From Dokdonella sp. (GTDB taxonomy: Bacteria; Pseudomonadota; Gammaproteobacteria; Xanthomonadales; Rhodanobacteraceae), in contig JANQAE010000003.1 of assembly GCA_024707225.1 (NCBI GenBank), positions 558,001 through 622,000 on the forward strand: DNA of 64,000 bases. Direction: 5' to 3'. The translations under genes and the position numbers were made by a program. Of the stretch, positions 52,051 through 62,289 are shown in pieces. Position 1 is the stretch's first letter. Each line of letters begins with the position of its first letter. Below the pieces are notes generated by a model. It saw only the letters and a program-made list of their open reading frames with translations. It was not told where the DNA came from and did no database searches.

Positions 52051-52509
52051 ATGACCGCCCCGCCCGCTCCGCCTTCGTCCGCGATCGCCGCGCCGCTGTG
52101 GCGGCGCCTGGCGGCGCTCGGCTACGACCTGATGCCGCTGCTCGCGCTGTGGATGCTGACTGCCGGCCTGGTGCTGCTGGCGTTCCACGGCGAGGTCGAC
52201 GTCGCGCATCAGCCGCCGCTCTACCACTTCAGCCTGCAGGCCGCGCTGCTGGCGGTCACCGCGGGCTATTTCGTGCTGTCGTGGACGCGCGGCGGCCAGA
52301 CCATCGGCATGCGCGCCTGGCGCATCCGCCTCGTCGACGCGGACGGCCGCTCGCCCGATGCGCGCCGCGCGCTGCTGCGCTTCGCGGTCGCGCTGCCGGC
52401 GCTCGCGATCGCCGGCGCCGGCTTCCTGTGGTGCCTGGTCGACCGCGACAGGCGCGCCTGGCACGACCTGGCCGCCGGCACGCGCCTGGTCGGCGTGCCC
52501 AAGACCTGA
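52051..52509 (+). CDS. RDD-family membrane protein
   Basis: A 152-residue inner-membrane protein with three or four helices. RRLAALGYDLMPLLALWMLT holds the Arg and Asp positions of the RDD domain; GGQTIGMRAWRIRLVDADGR and RRAWHDLAAGTRLV are the other conserved segments. Function of RDD proteins is mostly unknown (some are cation antiporters). Converges with lptG, 24 bases apart. Confidence 0.9.
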   Translation: MTAPPAPPSSAIAAPLWRRLAALGYDLMPLLALWMLTAGLVLLAFHGEVDVAHQPPLYHFSLQAALLAVTAGYFVLSWTRGGQTIGMRAWRIRLVDADGRSPDARRALLRFAVALPALAIAGAGFLWCLVDRDRRAWHDLAAGTRLVGVPKT

Positions 52510-52533
52510 GCGCCGCGCGGGCGCCCCGCGCCG

Positions 52534-53637
52534 TCAGCCGAATCGTCGGAAGTAGGCCGATACCGCCGCGATCAGGATGGCCGGCGGCAGCAGGTTCGCC
52601 AGCACCGGATGGAACCCGTAGACGGTGCCCATGCTGACGATCGCGCTCTGCAGGAAGTAGAAGCCGATCGCCAGCACCATACCGATGAACAGCCGCTTGG
52701 CCAGACCGCCGCTGCGCAGCGCGCCGAACGCGAACGGCATCGCGCAGAACGCCAGCACCAGCACGCTGAGCGGGTAGAAGACGCGCTTCCAGTAGGCCTC
52801 GCGGTAGCGCGAGGCCTGTTGCCCGTTGCGTTCGAGCGTGCGCACCGTGCGGCCGAGATCGCGCGTGGACATGTAGTCGGTGCGGACGATGCTGAGCGAG
52901 AGCAGCCGCGCGTCCAGGCGCGAATCCCAGTCCATCTGCGGCGACACCGTGGTGTCGGCGTGATCGGTCGAGAACGCGGTGCGGCGCGCCTCGTGCAGCT
53001 GCCAGCGCCCGCCGGCATGCGTCGCGCGCGCGGCGAGCATCAGCGTGGCGAGCCGCCCCTCGGCGTCGAACTCGAACACGCGCACGCCGAACAGCTCCAG
53101 CGTGGTGCCGGTCGGCGTGTCGAGCGTACGCGCACGGCGCGCGCTGACGACCTTGTCGCCGTCGCGCGCCCACAGGCTGCCGCCCTTGGCCAGCGTGACG
53201 TCGTTGGACTTGGCGGCCAGTTGCAGCGCCTGCGCACGCTGGTCGCCCCACGGCGCCAGCGTCTCGCCGATCGCGGTCACGGCGACCGTCAGCGCCAGCA
53301 GCGCCAGCGCCACCGAGGCACAGATGCGCAGCTTGGACAGACCGGCCGCGCGCAGCGCGGTCAGCTCGCCGCTGCCGGCCAGTGCGCCGAGTCCCAGCAG
53401 GCCGCCGATCAGCGCCGCATAGCCGAACATCTCGTAGAGCCGGCGCGGCACCGTCAGCAGGATGTAGGTCACGGCCTTGCCGAGCCCGTAGTCGTTCTTG
53501 CCGACGTCGCCGAGCTCCCCGATCAGCGACATGAACGCGTCGATGCCGACCAGGACCAGCCAGGTCAGCGCGACCGAGCCGAGCACCGCCTGCGCGACCA
53601 GGCGGTCGGTCTGGCGCAACCACGCGCGCGCGCTCAT
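52534..53637 (-). CDS. lptG: LPS export ABC transporter permease LptG
   Basis: A 367-residue permease of the LptB2FG complex that extracts LPS from the inner membrane. Six helices, three at each end (LTWLVLVGIDAFMSLIGELG; LAIGFYFLQSAIVSMGTVYG), around a periplasmic beta-jellyroll (SLWARDGDKVVSARRARTLD). Start ATG 53637 overlaps lptF by ATGA, as usual. LptG rather than LptF from its position and the GLAKRLFIGMVLAIGFYFLQ segment. Confidence 0.93.
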   Translation of the reverse strand: MSARAWLRQTDRLVAQAVLGSVALTWLVLVGIDAFMSLIGELGDVGKNDYGLGKAVTYILLTVPRRLYEMFGYAALIGGLLGLGALAGSGELTALRAAGLSKLRICASVALALLALTVAVTAIGETLAPWGDQRAQALQLAAKSNDVTLAKGGSLWARDGDKVVSARRARTLDTPTGTTLELFGVRVFEFDAEGRLATLMLAARATHAGGRWQLHEARRTAFSTDHADTTVSPQMDWDSRLDARLLSLSIVRTDYMSTRDLGRTVRTLERNGQQASRYREAYWKRVFYPLSVLVLAFCAMPFAFGALRSGGLAKRLFIGMVLAIGFYFLQSAIVSMGTVYGFHPVLANLLPPAILIAAVSAYFRRFG

Positions 53638-54752
53638 GTCGCGCTCCGCGCGGTGCGCGGCCGGCGCAGCTGCTGGCCGCGCCACAGCAGCCACATCGCG
53701 ATCGCGGCGACCGCCAGGTAGATCCACCAGAACCCCACCGCCGGCGCCAGCTTGCCGGAGGTCATCCAGGCGCGGCCGAGCACGATCGCATTGGCGTAGA
53801 TGAAGTAGCACAGGATCGCGATCAGCAGCCGCGCATAGCGCGGCTCGCGCGGATTGGAGCGCGCCAGCGGCAGCGCGAGCAGGGTCAGCACCAGCGCCGA
53901 CAGCGGCGAGGCCAGCCGCCAGTGCAGCTCGGCGCGCTGGACCAGGTCGTCGCTGCGCCACAGCTCGACGGTCGGCGCCGAGCGCTTGACGCGGTCGCCG
54001 CCGCCGTCGGACGCGGCGCCGCTCGGCAGCTTGACGTCGTTGCGCTGGAAGCGCATCAGGCGGAAGTCGTCGACGCCGATCCGGCCCTCGACGCGAAAAC
54101 CGTCCATCAGCGCGAGATAGCGGCCCTCGCCGTCGGCGTCGTGATACATGTAGCCGCTCGGCGCGGTGATCACGTCGATGCGGCGCGAGCCGTCTTCCTC
54201 GTCGCCGCGCTCGGTCGTCACGAACAACCGCTCGAAGTGCTGGCCGTCGTCGGACATCGCGCCGACGTAGATCACGCCGTCGCTGCCCGGCAGCGAGACG
54301 AACTTGCCGGGCTCCAGGCCGGCCACGATCATCGAGCGGTTGGCGTCGTCGAGCAGGCGGTCGGCCAGCCGCACCGACGCCGGCGCCAGCCAGAACGAGA
54401 CCAGGCCGAGCGCCAGCATCGTCGGGCCGGCCAGCCACAGCAGCGGCCGGATCAGGCCGCGCGCGTCCAGTCCCGACGCGGCCAGCACGGCCATCTCGCT
54501 GTCGCGCCAGAGCCGCCCGTAGGCCATCAGCACGCCGAGGAAGATCGCCAGCGGCAGCAGCACGGTCAGCCCGTCGACCGTGCGCAGGCCGATCAGCGCG
54601 AACAGCAGGTCGGCCGGCGCGCGGCCGCGCGCGATCCGGTTCAGCAGATCGGCCACCGTGCTGCCGACCGTGATCAGCAGCAGGATGACCGTCACGGCGG
54701 CGAAGCTCTGGGCCAGCTCGCGCAGCAGGTAGCGGTCGATGATTCGCAGCAT
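53634..54752 (-). CDS. lptF: LPS export ABC transporter permease LptF
   Basis: A 372-residue permease, partner of LptG. Starts MLRIIDRYLLRELAQSFAAV; three N-terminal helices, a periplasmic domain (GKFVSLPGSDGVIYVGAMSD, GYMYHDADGEGRYLALMDGF), three C-terminal helices (ALVLTLLALPLARSNPREPR). ATG 54752 begins the conserved sequence; 54875 is upstream without similarity. Divergent from pepA with 146 bases between, the usual lptFG/pepA layout. Confidence 0.93.
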   Translation of the reverse strand: MLRIIDRYLLRELAQSFAAVTVILLLITVGSTVADLLNRIARGRAPADLLFALIGLRTVDGLTVLLPLAIFLGVLMAYGRLWRDSEMAVLAASGLDARGLIRPLLWLAGPTMLALGLVSFWLAPASVRLADRLLDDANRSMIVAGLEPGKFVSLPGSDGVIYVGAMSDDGQHFERLFVTTERGDEEDGSRRIDVITAPSGYMYHDADGEGRYLALMDGFRVEGRIGVDDFRLMRFQRNDVKLPSGAASDGGGDRVKRSAPTVELWRSDDLVQRAELHWRLASPLSALVLTLLALPLARSNPREPRYARLLIAILCYFIYANAIVLGRAWMTSGKLAPAVGFWWIYLAVAAIAMWLLWRGQQLRRPRTARSAT

Positions 54753-54898
54753 GCGGTAGAGCGGGTGGCGGCCGGGTTGCGAGGATAGGGGGTGCGGCCG
54801 GCAGCCTGTTAAACTGCCGGGCTGTGCCGCATCCGGTCGCGCAGTGTACCTGCCCGGCCCGCGCGAGCGATTCAAATCCTGTTGCCCTGGTGCCCGTG

Positions 54899-56392
54899 AT
54901 GACCCTGCAGTTCAGCCTGACCCGCCAATCCCCGGAAACCGCCGAGACGCCCTGCGTGGTCGCCGGCCTCTACGAAGACCGCGTGCTGACCAGCGCAGCG
55001 GCGCGGCTCGACGAGCGTTCGGGCGGCGCGATCAAGCGGCTGATCGAGAGCGGCGACGTGACCGGGCGGGCCGGCAGCACGACGCTGCTGTTCGGACTGG
55101 ACGGCGTCGCCGCACCGCGCGTGCTGCTGGTCGGCCTCGGCGAGCAGAAGAAGCTCGATGCGGCCGTGTTCCACCGCGCCGCCCACGAGTCGGCGCGCGC
55201 GTTGAAGGGCCTGCCGATCGCCGGCGCGGTCTCGACACTGGCCGAGGTCGACGTGCCGGGCCGCGACCTGGCCTGGAAGCTGCGCACGCTGGCGCTGGCC
55301 GCCGATCATCAGGCCTATCGCTACACGGCCACGTTCAAGCCCAAGGACAAGCCGAAGACGCCGCAGTTCGAGTCGCTCGCCGTGGCCGTGGCAGCCGAGA
55401 CCGAGGCCTGTCGCAAGGCGCTGGCCGAGGCGGTCGCGATCGCCAAGGGCGTGCACTTCGCGCGCGAGCTCGGCAACCTGCCGCCGAACATCTGCAACCC
55501 GGCCTACCTGGCCGATCAGGCCAGGTCGATCGCCGACAACCGCGCCGGCGTCAGCCTCGAGGTGCTCGAGCGCGAGGACATGCGCCAGCTCGGCATGGGC
55601 TCGCTGCTCGGCGTCGCGCAAGGCTCGGCCAATCCGCCCAAGCTGATCGTGCTGCAGTGGCGCGGCGCCGGCGCCGGCGACAAGCCGTACGCCTTGGTCG
55701 GCAAGGGCATCACGTTCGACAGCGGCGGCATCTCGATCAAGCCGGGCGCCGGCATGGAGGAGATGAAGTTCGACATGGGCGGCGCGGCCGGCGTGCTCGG
55801 CGCGTTCGTCGCCGCGGTCGAGCTGAAGCTGCCGCTGAACCTGGTCTGCATCGTGCCGGCCGTCGAGAACATGCCCGACGGCGCCGCGTACCGGCCCGGC
55901 GACATCCTGACCAGCATGTCCGGCCTGACGATCGAAGTACTCAACACCGACGCCGAGGGCCGCCTGATCCTGTGCGACGCGCTGACCTACGCGCAGCGTT
56001 TCGATCCGCAGGTCACGATCGATGCGGCGACGCTGACCGGCGCCTGCGTGGTCGCGCTCGGCAAGCACGCCTCGGGCCTGATGACCCGCGACGACGAGCT
56101 CGCCGAGCAGCTGCTCGCGGCCGGCCAGGCCACGCACGATCGCGCCTGGCGCCTGCCGCTGTGGGACGACTACCAGGGCCAGCTCGACTCGGGCTTCGCC
56201 GACGTCGCCAACATCGGCGGCAAGTACGCCGGCGCGATCACCGCCGGCTGCTTCCTCGCGCGCTTCACCAACGGCTTCCGCTGGGCGCATCTGGACGTCG
56301 CCGGCACCGCCTGGGACGAGGGCCGCAAGGGCCTGGCGACCGGCCGTCCGGTGCCGCTGCTCGTGCAGTACCTGCTTGACCGCTGCGCGTGA
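54899..56392 (+). CDS. pepA: Leucyl aminopeptidase (M17)
   Basis: A 497-residue hexameric cytosolic metallopeptidase, also a DNA-binding protein in E. coli (XerC accessory). The catalytic domain shows YALVGKGITFDSGGISIKPG with the first metal Lys and Asp, MKFDMGGAAGVLGAF, and the signature NTDAEGRLILCDALTYAQ. Arg and second Lys of the active site are present in EGRL and SIKPG. The ATG at 54899 is chosen over upstream in-frame starts because it begins the family N-terminus (MTLQFSLTRQ). Confidence 0.95.
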   Translation: MTLQFSLTRQSPETAETPCVVAGLYEDRVLTSAAARLDERSGGAIKRLIESGDVTGRAGSTTLLFGLDGVAAPRVLLVGLGEQKKLDAAVFHRAAHESARALKGLPIAGAVSTLAEVDVPGRDLAWKLRTLALAADHQAYRYTATFKPKDKPKTPQFESLAVAVAAETEACRKALAEAVAIAKGVHFARELGNLPPNICNPAYLADQARSIADNRAGVSLEVLEREDMRQLGMGSLLGVAQGSANPPKLIVLQWRGAGAGDKPYALVGKGITFDSGGISIKPGAGMEEMKFDMGGAAGVLGAFVAAVELKLPLNLVCIVPAVENMPDGAAYRPGDILTSMSGLTIEVLNTDAEGRLILCDALTYAQRFDPQVTIDAATLTGACVVALGKHASGLMTRDDELAEQLLAAGQATHDRAWRLPLWDDYQGQLDSGFADVANIGGKYAGAITAGCFLARFTNGFRWAHLDVAGTAWDEGRKGLATGRPVPLLVQYLLDRCA

Positions 56393-56850
56393 ACGTCCCC
56401 GCGCCCATCGATCCGCTGCAGAAACGCAAGGCGCGCGTGATCTCGACGGTGTTCGGGATCAGCCTGGTGTTCGGCGCGCTGCTCGTCGTCAGCTACCCGC
56501 AGCTGGCCGATCCGTCGGCCACGCAGGCGATCGCCGCCGACCTGCGCGTGAATCCGCTGAACTTCGCCTATCAGATCGCGACCCTCGTGCTGTGCTTCTG
56601 GTGGCTCAACCTCGACTCGCGCCAGCTCGAGATCCGCCGTCCGTGGTGGCTCAACCTCGGCGTGGTGCTGCTGACGACGGTGTTCGTCGCCTATTACCTC
56701 TACATGACGCGGCAACCGGGTCAGCGCGCCGGCGCATTGCTGGCCTTCCTCGGCGTGATCGCCGGCACGCTCTTCTCGGCGGCGGTCGGCATGACGCTGG
56801 CGCTGATGTTCGGGGTCGGGCCGGACACCGCGTCCGCGCCGGCGATCTGA
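56389..56850 (+). CDS. Membrane protein of unknown function
   Basis: A 153-residue protein with four hydrophobic segments (VFGISLVFGALLVVSYPQLA; NFAYQIATLVLCFWWLNLD; LNLGVVLLTTVFVAYYLYMT; AGALLAFLGVIAGTLFSAAV). Start is a GTG overlapping the pepA stop (GTGA), so translation is coupled. It sits in the otherwise conserved pepA-holC-valS row. No family recognised. Confidence 0.75.
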   Translation: MNVPAPIDPLQKRKARVISTVFGISLVFGALLVVSYPQLADPSATQAIAADLRVNPLNFAYQIATLVLCFWWLNLDSRQLEIRRPWWLNLGVVLLTTVFVAYYLYMTRQPGQRAGALLAFLGVIAGTLFSAAVGMTLALMFGVGPDTASAPAI

Positions 56851-56860
56851 GCGCCGCATC

Positions 56861-57283
56861 GTGGCCCGCGCCGACTTCTACCTGATCGACAAGCCGCGCT
56901 TTCGCGAGGACCCGCTGCTGCTGGTCTGCGAGCTGGCGCGACGCGCGTTCGCGAGCGGCCAGCCGACCGCGATCCTGGTGCGCTCGCTCGACCAGGCCGA
57001 GGAACTGGACGCCAAGCTCTGGGAGTTCGACGAATCGGCCTTCATCCCGCACCAGATCGCCGGCGACGACGACGATGCGGTGACGCCGGTGCTGATCGTG
57101 CCGCCCGGCGTCGACGCGGCCGAGCGGCCGCTGCTGATCAATCTGCGCGATGCCTGCGCGACCGGACGCTTCGAGCGCGTGCTCGAGGTCGTCGCGGCCG
57201 ACCCGGCCGAGCGCGACGGCTCGCGACGGCGCTGGAGCGAATACAAGCAGCGCGGGCTGGACCTCAAAAAGAACGACATGTGA
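56861..57283 (+). CDS. holC: DNA polymerase III chi subunit
   Basis: A 140-residue clamp-loader accessory protein linking the psi subunit to [23 protein letters not shown], then [20 protein letters not shown] and [19 protein letters not shown] are HolC features; [19 protein letters not shown] ends the protein. Starts at GTG 56861. Its last codons overlap the region just before valS, the conserved holC-valS arrangement. Confidence 0.93.
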   Translation: MARADFYLIDKPRFREDPLLLVCELARRAFASGQPTAILVRSLDQAEELDAKLWEFDESAFIPHQIAGDDDDAVTPVLIVPPGVDAAERPLLINLRDACATGRFERVLEVVAADPAERDGSRRRWSEYKQRGLDLKKNDM

Positions 57284-57288
57284 CCGCC

Positions 57289-60200
57289 ATGGAAAAAAGT
57301 TTCGAACCCGGCCAGATCGAGCCGAAGTGGTATGCGCAGTGGGAAGCCCAGGGCCGTTTCGCGCCGTCCGGCGACGGCGATCCGTACTGCATCCTGCTGC
57401 CGCCGCCGAACGTCACCGGCACGCTGCACATGGGCCATGCGTTCCAGCAGACGATCATGGACGCGCTGATCCGCTACCACCGCATGCGCGGCTATCGCAC
57501 GCTGTGGCAGGGCGGCACCGACCACGCCGGCATCGCGACGCAGAAGATCGTCGAGAACCAGCTCGCCGCGGCCGGCCAGTCACGGCACGACCTCGGCCGC
57601 GGTGCGTTCATCGAGCGCGTCTGGCAGTGGAAGGAGCAGTCCGGCTCGACGATCACGCATCAGATGCGCCGGCTCGGCGCCTCGGTGGACTGGTCGCGCG
57701 AGCGCTTCACGATGGACGAGGGCCTGTCGGCCGCGGTGCGCCGCGTGTTCGTGCAGTGGTACCGCGACGGCCTGCTCTATCGCGGCCGCCGCCTCGTCAA
57801 CTGGGATCCGGTGCTGCAGACCGCGGTGTCGGACCTGGAGGTCAACAGCGAGGAGCGCGAAGGCTCGCTGTGGTCGATCCGCTACCCGGCCGCCGACGGC
57901 GGCGAGGGCATCGTGGTCGCGACGACGCGGCCCGAGACGATGCTCGGCGACGTCGCCGTCGCGGTGCATCCGGAAGACGAGCGCTATGCGCATCTGATCG
58001 GCAAGACATTGCGGCTGCCGCTGACCGGCCGCGAGATTCCGGTGATCGCCGACGACTACGTCGAGCGCGAGTTCGGCACCGGCGCGGTCAAGATCACGCC
58101 GGCGCATGATTTCAACGACTACAAGATCTGGGAGCGTCATCGCCACGAGCTGCAAAACCAGCCCAAGGGTGGCGTTATCACGATCCTCACGTTGGACGGA
58201 AAGATCAAAAGCAAGCCCTCTGACGATTTCGAGTTCAACAACGTCGAAGGTCCTACCCTCGCCAAGCGTGCCATCTATGGCAAATCGGTTTCCGAACTGA
58301 TTCCGACCCAATATCACGGACTGACCGCTTCACAAGCGCGCAAGGCGGTCGTCACCGATCTCGACGCGCAGGGCCTGCTGGTCGAGACGAAAAAGCACAA
58401 ACTGCAGGTGCCGATCAGCCAGCGCACCGACGCGGTCATCGAGCCGATGCTGACCGATCAATGGTTCCTCGATCTGACCAGCCAGACCCGGGTCGACGGC
58501 AAACCCGGCCCGGGCGGTCGTGCTGCGATCACCGAGCCGGCGCTCGAGGCCGTGCGCAGCGGCGCGATCCGCTTCGTGCCCGACAACTGGTCGAGCACGT
58601 ACAACCAGTGGCTCGAGAACATCCAGGACTGGTGCGTCAGCCGCCAGCTGTGGTGGGGCCACCAGATCCCGGCCTGGTACGACGAGGCCGGCAACGTCTT
58701 CGTCGGCGAGGACGAGGCCGATGCGATCAAGCACGGCACGACCGCGCCGGTCGGCACGCTGCAGCAGGACCAGGATGTGCTCGACACCTGGTTCTCCTCG
58801 GCGCTGTGGCCGTTCTCGACGATGGGCTGGCCGTCGGAGACGCCGATCATGGAGAACGGCCGCGTCGTCGCCGACTGGTCGCGCGACCAGGCCTTCCTGC
58901 CGAGCGCGGTGCTGGTCACCGGTTTCGACATCATCTTCTTCTGGGTCGCACGCATGGTCATGGCGACCCAGTACTTCACCGGCAAGGTCCCGTTCCGCGA
59001 GGTCTACATCAATGCCATCGTGCGCGACGCCGAAGGCCAGAAGATGTCCAAGTCCAAGGGCAATACGATCGACCCGCTGGACCTGATCGACGGCATCGAC
59101 CTCGAGTCGCTGGTCGCCAAGTCGACCGCCTCGCTGCTGATCCCGCAGGTGCGCGAGAAGGTCGCCAAGCGGATCCGCAAGGATTACCCCGATGGCATCA
59201 GCGCGGTCGGCGCCGACGCGGTGCGCTTCACGTTCGCGGCGCTGGCCACCTACGGCCGCACGATCAACTTCGACCTCAAGCGCGCCGAGGGCTACAAGAA
59301 CTTCTGCAACAAGCTCTGGAACGCGGCGTGGTACGTTCTCGACAAGATCAAGACACCGGCATCGCGCGAGGAAGCCAAGTCTCGAGGAGACATCATCCTT
59401 CCGCAGACCGTACTCGAACGCCCTGCCGCGTGGCCTCGTACCGCCGAAGAAAAGTCTCTGCTTTCACGGCTGCATGCGACTCTGGCTGAAGTCGAGGCGA
59501 ACTTTTCCATCTATCGATTCGACCTCATAGCGCAATCGCTTTACGAGTTCGTCTGGAACGAGTTCTGCGATTGGTTCATCGAGTTCACGAAGCCCCATTT
59601 GAATGAGAAAGTAGTCGACGATTTTGTCGGCGAGGCCGATACGACAGAGACGAACATCGATACGATCGAGACGATCGATTCGGTCCGATACACCGGCGCG
59701 CTCGTGCTGGAAGCGATCTTGCGCGCGCTGCATCCGATCATGCCCTTCATTACCGAAGAAATCTGGCAACAAGTCGCACCTAAAATCGGTATCGAGGGCG
59801 ACTTCATTTCGTCCAGGCCTTATCCGAGAGCGAGCGATTTCGCAGTGGACGCTGTAGCGAGCTCTGAGGTCGAGTGGCTGAAGTCGGTGCTTACGCAAAT
59901 CCGCCGCATCCGCAGCGAGATGAACATCGCACCCGGCAAGCCGATCCCGCTGCTGTTCGCCGGCGGCAACGCGACCGACCGCGCGCGCACCGAGCGCTTC
60001 GCCGCACAGATCAAGTTCCTCGCGCGGACCGGGTCGCAGCGCTGGCTCGATGCCGGCGAGGACGAACCGGCCGCCGCGGCCGCGATCGTCGGCGAGCTGC
60101 GCGTGCTGATCCCGCTGGCCGGCCTGATCGACCTGAGCGCCGAGCGCGCGCGCCTGGCGCGCGAGATCAAGCGCGTCGAGGGCGAGATCGCCAAGTGCAC

Positions 60201-60336
60201 CGGCAAGCTCGGCAACGATACCTTCGTCGCCAACGCGCCGGCGGCCGTGGTCGAACAGGAACGCCAGCGCCTGGCCGACTTCACGACGACGCTGGACGGC
60301 CTGCGCGAACAGGCCAGCCGATTGGACGGCATCTGA
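57289..60336 (+). CDS. valS: Valine--tRNA ligase
   Basis: A 1015-residue class I synthetase. HIGH-type motif [18 protein letters not shown] near 45, editing domain ([20 protein letters not shown]), KMSKS motif in [20 protein letters not shown] near 585, anticodon domain and a C-terminal coiled coil ([39 protein letters not shown]). The ATG at 57289 ([20 protein letters not shown]) matches the family N-terminus; a GTG at 57280 overlaps holC. Base composition is uneven: about 58135-58345 and 59350-59900 are much poorer in GC and use other codons than the rest, pointing to recombination with foreign alleles. All catalytic motifs are intact. Confidence 0.95.
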   Translation: MEKSFEPGQIEPKWYAQWEAQGRFAPSGDGDPYCILLPPPNVTGTLHMGHAFQQTIMDALIRYHRMRGYRTLWQGGTDHAGIATQKIVENQLAAAGQSRHDLGRGAFIERVWQWKEQSGSTITHQMRRLGASVDWSRERFTMDEGLSAAVRRVFVQWYRDGLLYRGRRLVNWDPVLQTAVSDLEVNSEEREGSLWSIRYPAADGGEGIVVATTRPETMLGDVAVAVHPEDERYAHLIGKTLRLPLTGREIPVIADDYVEREFGTGAVKITPAHDFNDYKIWERHRHELQNQPKGGVITILTLDGKIKSKPSDDFEFNNVEGPTLAKRAIYGKSVSELIPTQYHGLTASQARKAVVTDLDAQGLLVETKKHKLQVPISQRTDAVIEPMLTDQWFLDLTSQTRVDGKPGPGGRAAITEPALEAVRSGAIRFVPDNWSSTYNQWLENIQDWCVSRQLWWGHQIPAWYDEAGNVFVGEDEADAIKHGTTAPVGTLQQDQDVLDTWFSSALWPFSTMGWPSETPIMENGRVVADWSRDQAFLPSAVLVTGFDIIFFWVARMVMATQYFTGKVPFREVYINAIVRDAEGQKMSKSKGNTIDPLDLIDGIDLESLVAKSTASLLIPQVREKVAKRIRKDYPDGISAVGADAVRFTFAALATYGRTINFDLKRAEGYKNFCNKLWNAAWYVLDKIKTPASREEAKSRGDIILPQTVLERPAAWPRTAEEKSLLSRLHATLAEVEANFSIYRFDLIAQSLYEFVWNEFCDWFIEFTKPHLNEKVVDDFVGEADTTETNIDTIETIDSVRYTGALVLEAILRALHPIMPFITEEIWQQVAPKIGIEGDFISSRPYPRASDFAVDAVASSEVEWLKSVLTQIRRIRSEMNIAPGKPIPLLFAGGNATDRARTERFAAQIKFLARTGSQRWLDAGEDEPAAAAAIVGELRVLIPLAGLIDLSAERARLAREIKRVEGEIAKCTGKLGNDTFVANAPAAVVEQERQRLADFTTTLDGLREQASRLDGI

Positions 60337-60604
60337 GGCGGCCTCTCTTCTGCACCGCGCCGCTGATCGCGAGTGGCGCGGTGCGTACCTGAACCAGCTG
60401 TACGGCTCGGGCCGCGTTCCGGCCGATTCCCGGTCCGGTCCGCGTGGCCGCTGCGCCGCCCTGGCCGGATCGTGATCGGGTTCGCAGTCCGCGGCGGCGT
60501 TTGCCATGTCTCATGGGCCCGGCGCGACAATGGCGACGGGTACACGAACGGACGCGATCGCGCGGACTGGCGAGCATCCGCCCCCTCCCATCAGGCTCTC
60601 TCGA

Positions 60605-61417
60605 ATGATCGATCTGCACTGCCACCTCCTGCCCGGCATCGACGACGGCGCGACCGATCTGGACGCGTCGATCGCGATGGCGAGGATCGCCAGTGCCGAC
60701 GGCATCCGGGTGGCGGCGTGCACGCCCCACGACTATCCGGGCCTGTACGACAACGGTGCGGCGCAGATCCGGGCGGCGGTCGCGAGGCTGCAGTCGGCGC
60801 TGTCCGACGAGGGCATCCCGCTCACCCTGCTCGCCGGAGCCGATGTGCACCTGCGGCCCGGACTGATCGGCCTGGTTCGGGATGGAAGCGTGGCGACGCT
60901 GGCCGGTTCGCGCTACCTGCTGCTCGAACCGCCGCATCACGTCGCCCCGCCCCGCTTCGAGGACACCCTGGCCGCACTGATGGCGGCCGGCATCGTACCG
61001 GTCATCACCCATCCGGAGCGGCTGAGCTGGGTCGAGTACCACTATGCGACCTTCGTGAACGCCGCCGGCCGCGGCGTCTGGCTGCAGGTCACGGCCGGCG
61101 CGTTGACGGGCCGGTTCGGGCAACGTGCGCGCTACTGGGCCGAGCGCTTCGTCGGCGAGGGCCACGTCCACCTGCTGGCGACCGACGCGCACGACGCGAA
61201 ACGCCGCCCGCCGCTGCTCGCCGAGGCGCGCGATGCGGCGGCGGCCCTGGTCGGCGCGGAGGAGGCCGGGCATCTGGTGCGGACGCGGCCCCAGGGCATC
61301 GTCGACGACGTCCCGCCCGATGCGCTGCCGCCGTCAGCCGCGACCGGCTCGCGCGCGCCCGGACGCTTCCGGCGGCGGCAGCGCATCGGTGCGCCGGGCG
61401 CGGAAACGTGGTCATGA
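60605..61417 (+). CDS. CpsB/CapC-type tyrosine phosphatase (PHP domain)
   Basis: A 270-residue metal-dependent phosphatase of the PHP superfamily: MIDLHCHLLPGIDDGATDLD with the HxH pair, ACTPHDYP, LAGADVHLRPGL, VITHPERL and LLATDAHDAKRRPPLL supply the metal ligands. CpsB-like enzymes dephosphorylate BY-kinases of capsule/EPS machines; the kinase at 62290 is the likely substrate. The ATG at 60605 begins the domain; 60506 is a longer alternative. Its stop overlaps the next start (ATGA). The tail beyond residue 230 is low-complexity. The 268 bases between valS and this gene show no gene. Confidence 0.87.
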   Translation: MIDLHCHLLPGIDDGATDLDASIAMARIASADGIRVAACTPHDYPGLYDNGAAQIRAAVARLQSALSDEGIPLTLLAGADVHLRPGLIGLVRDGSVATLAGSRYLLLEPPHHVAPPRFEDTLAALMAAGIVPVITHPERLSWVEYHYATFVNAAGRGVWLQVTAGALTGRFGQRARYWAERFVGEGHVHLLATDAHDAKRRPPLLAEARDAAAALVGAEEAGHLVRTRPQGIVDDVPPDALPPSAATGSRAPGRFRRRQRIGAPGAETWS

Positions 61418-62125
61418 GCGCCGGCCGGCCCCGCTGGCGCAGCTGGCTGCTGACGGTCGCGACATCGCTCGTGCTCGTGCTGGCCGGGTGCGCATCGCCC
61501 AGCCCGAGCCGCCCCGCTCAGGCGGTGCTGCCGCCGCCGGATTCGACGACGTCCTCGGGCGCCTACGAAGGCGAGACCGATTACCGCATCGGCGCGCAGG
61601 ATTTGCTCGAGATCAGCGTATTCGGCGTCAGCGACCTCGATCGGACCGTGCGCGTCAATTCCAATGGACAGATATCGCTGCCGCTGCTCGGCAGCGTCGC
61701 CGCCGGCGGCAAGACCATTCCCGAGCTCGAGAGGGAGCTGGCGAAGCGTTACGCGGCCGGCTATCTGCAGAATCCACAAGTGAGCATCTTCGTCAAGGAA
61801 TTCACCAGTCAGCGCGTCACGCTGGAAGGCGCGGTCAACAAGCCGGGCATCTATCCGCTGACCGGCAGGACGACCCTGCTGCAGGCGATCGCGATGGCGC
61901 AGGGCCTGCACGATCTGGCCGATCCGCAGGGCATCGTCGTCTTCCGGCAGATCGACGGCCAACGTAAGGCCGCCGCCTTCGATATTGCCGCGGTGCCGCG
62001 GCGCCGCTCCCGATCCGTCGATTTATGGAGACGACATCATCGTGGTGGAACGGTCCGGCAGCCGGTCGGCCCTGCGCGAATTCCTGAGGAGCGTGCCCGC
62101 GTTCGCGCTCTTCCTCGCCATTTGA
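61414..62125 (+). CDS. Polysaccharide export lipoprotein (Wza/GumB-like), frame lesion
   Basis: Starts MSAGRPRWRSWLLTVATSLV with lipobox LVLAGC near residue 26. The Poly_export domain (YRIGAQDLLEISVFGVSDLD, then NGQISLPLLGSVAAGGKTI) and one SLBB domain (RVTLEGAVNKPGIYPLTGRT) follow: an outer-membrane exopolysaccharide export protein. It is short, as in GumB. The frame breaks at 61996: given frame reads DIAAVPRRRSRSVDLW, but removing one C (or adding two bases) gives AVRGAAPDPSIYGDDIIVVE and ends SVPAFALFLAI with TGA 62125, for 236 residues. The restored end is the normal one for the family. Coupled to the phosphatase by ATGA. Confidence 0.82.
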
Positions 62126-62289
62126 GGGGGGATCCGCAGACGCCGGCGGGTGAGTGCGGCGCAATCGCAACCGGACCGATGACGCGGTCGGCGACTATGG
62201 CAAGCGGCCGCGCACAATCGTGCGGCGCGACGATGGACGGCACGGACGGTTCTCGGCAATCTGCCGGTCGCGCAACTTCAGGATGATCG

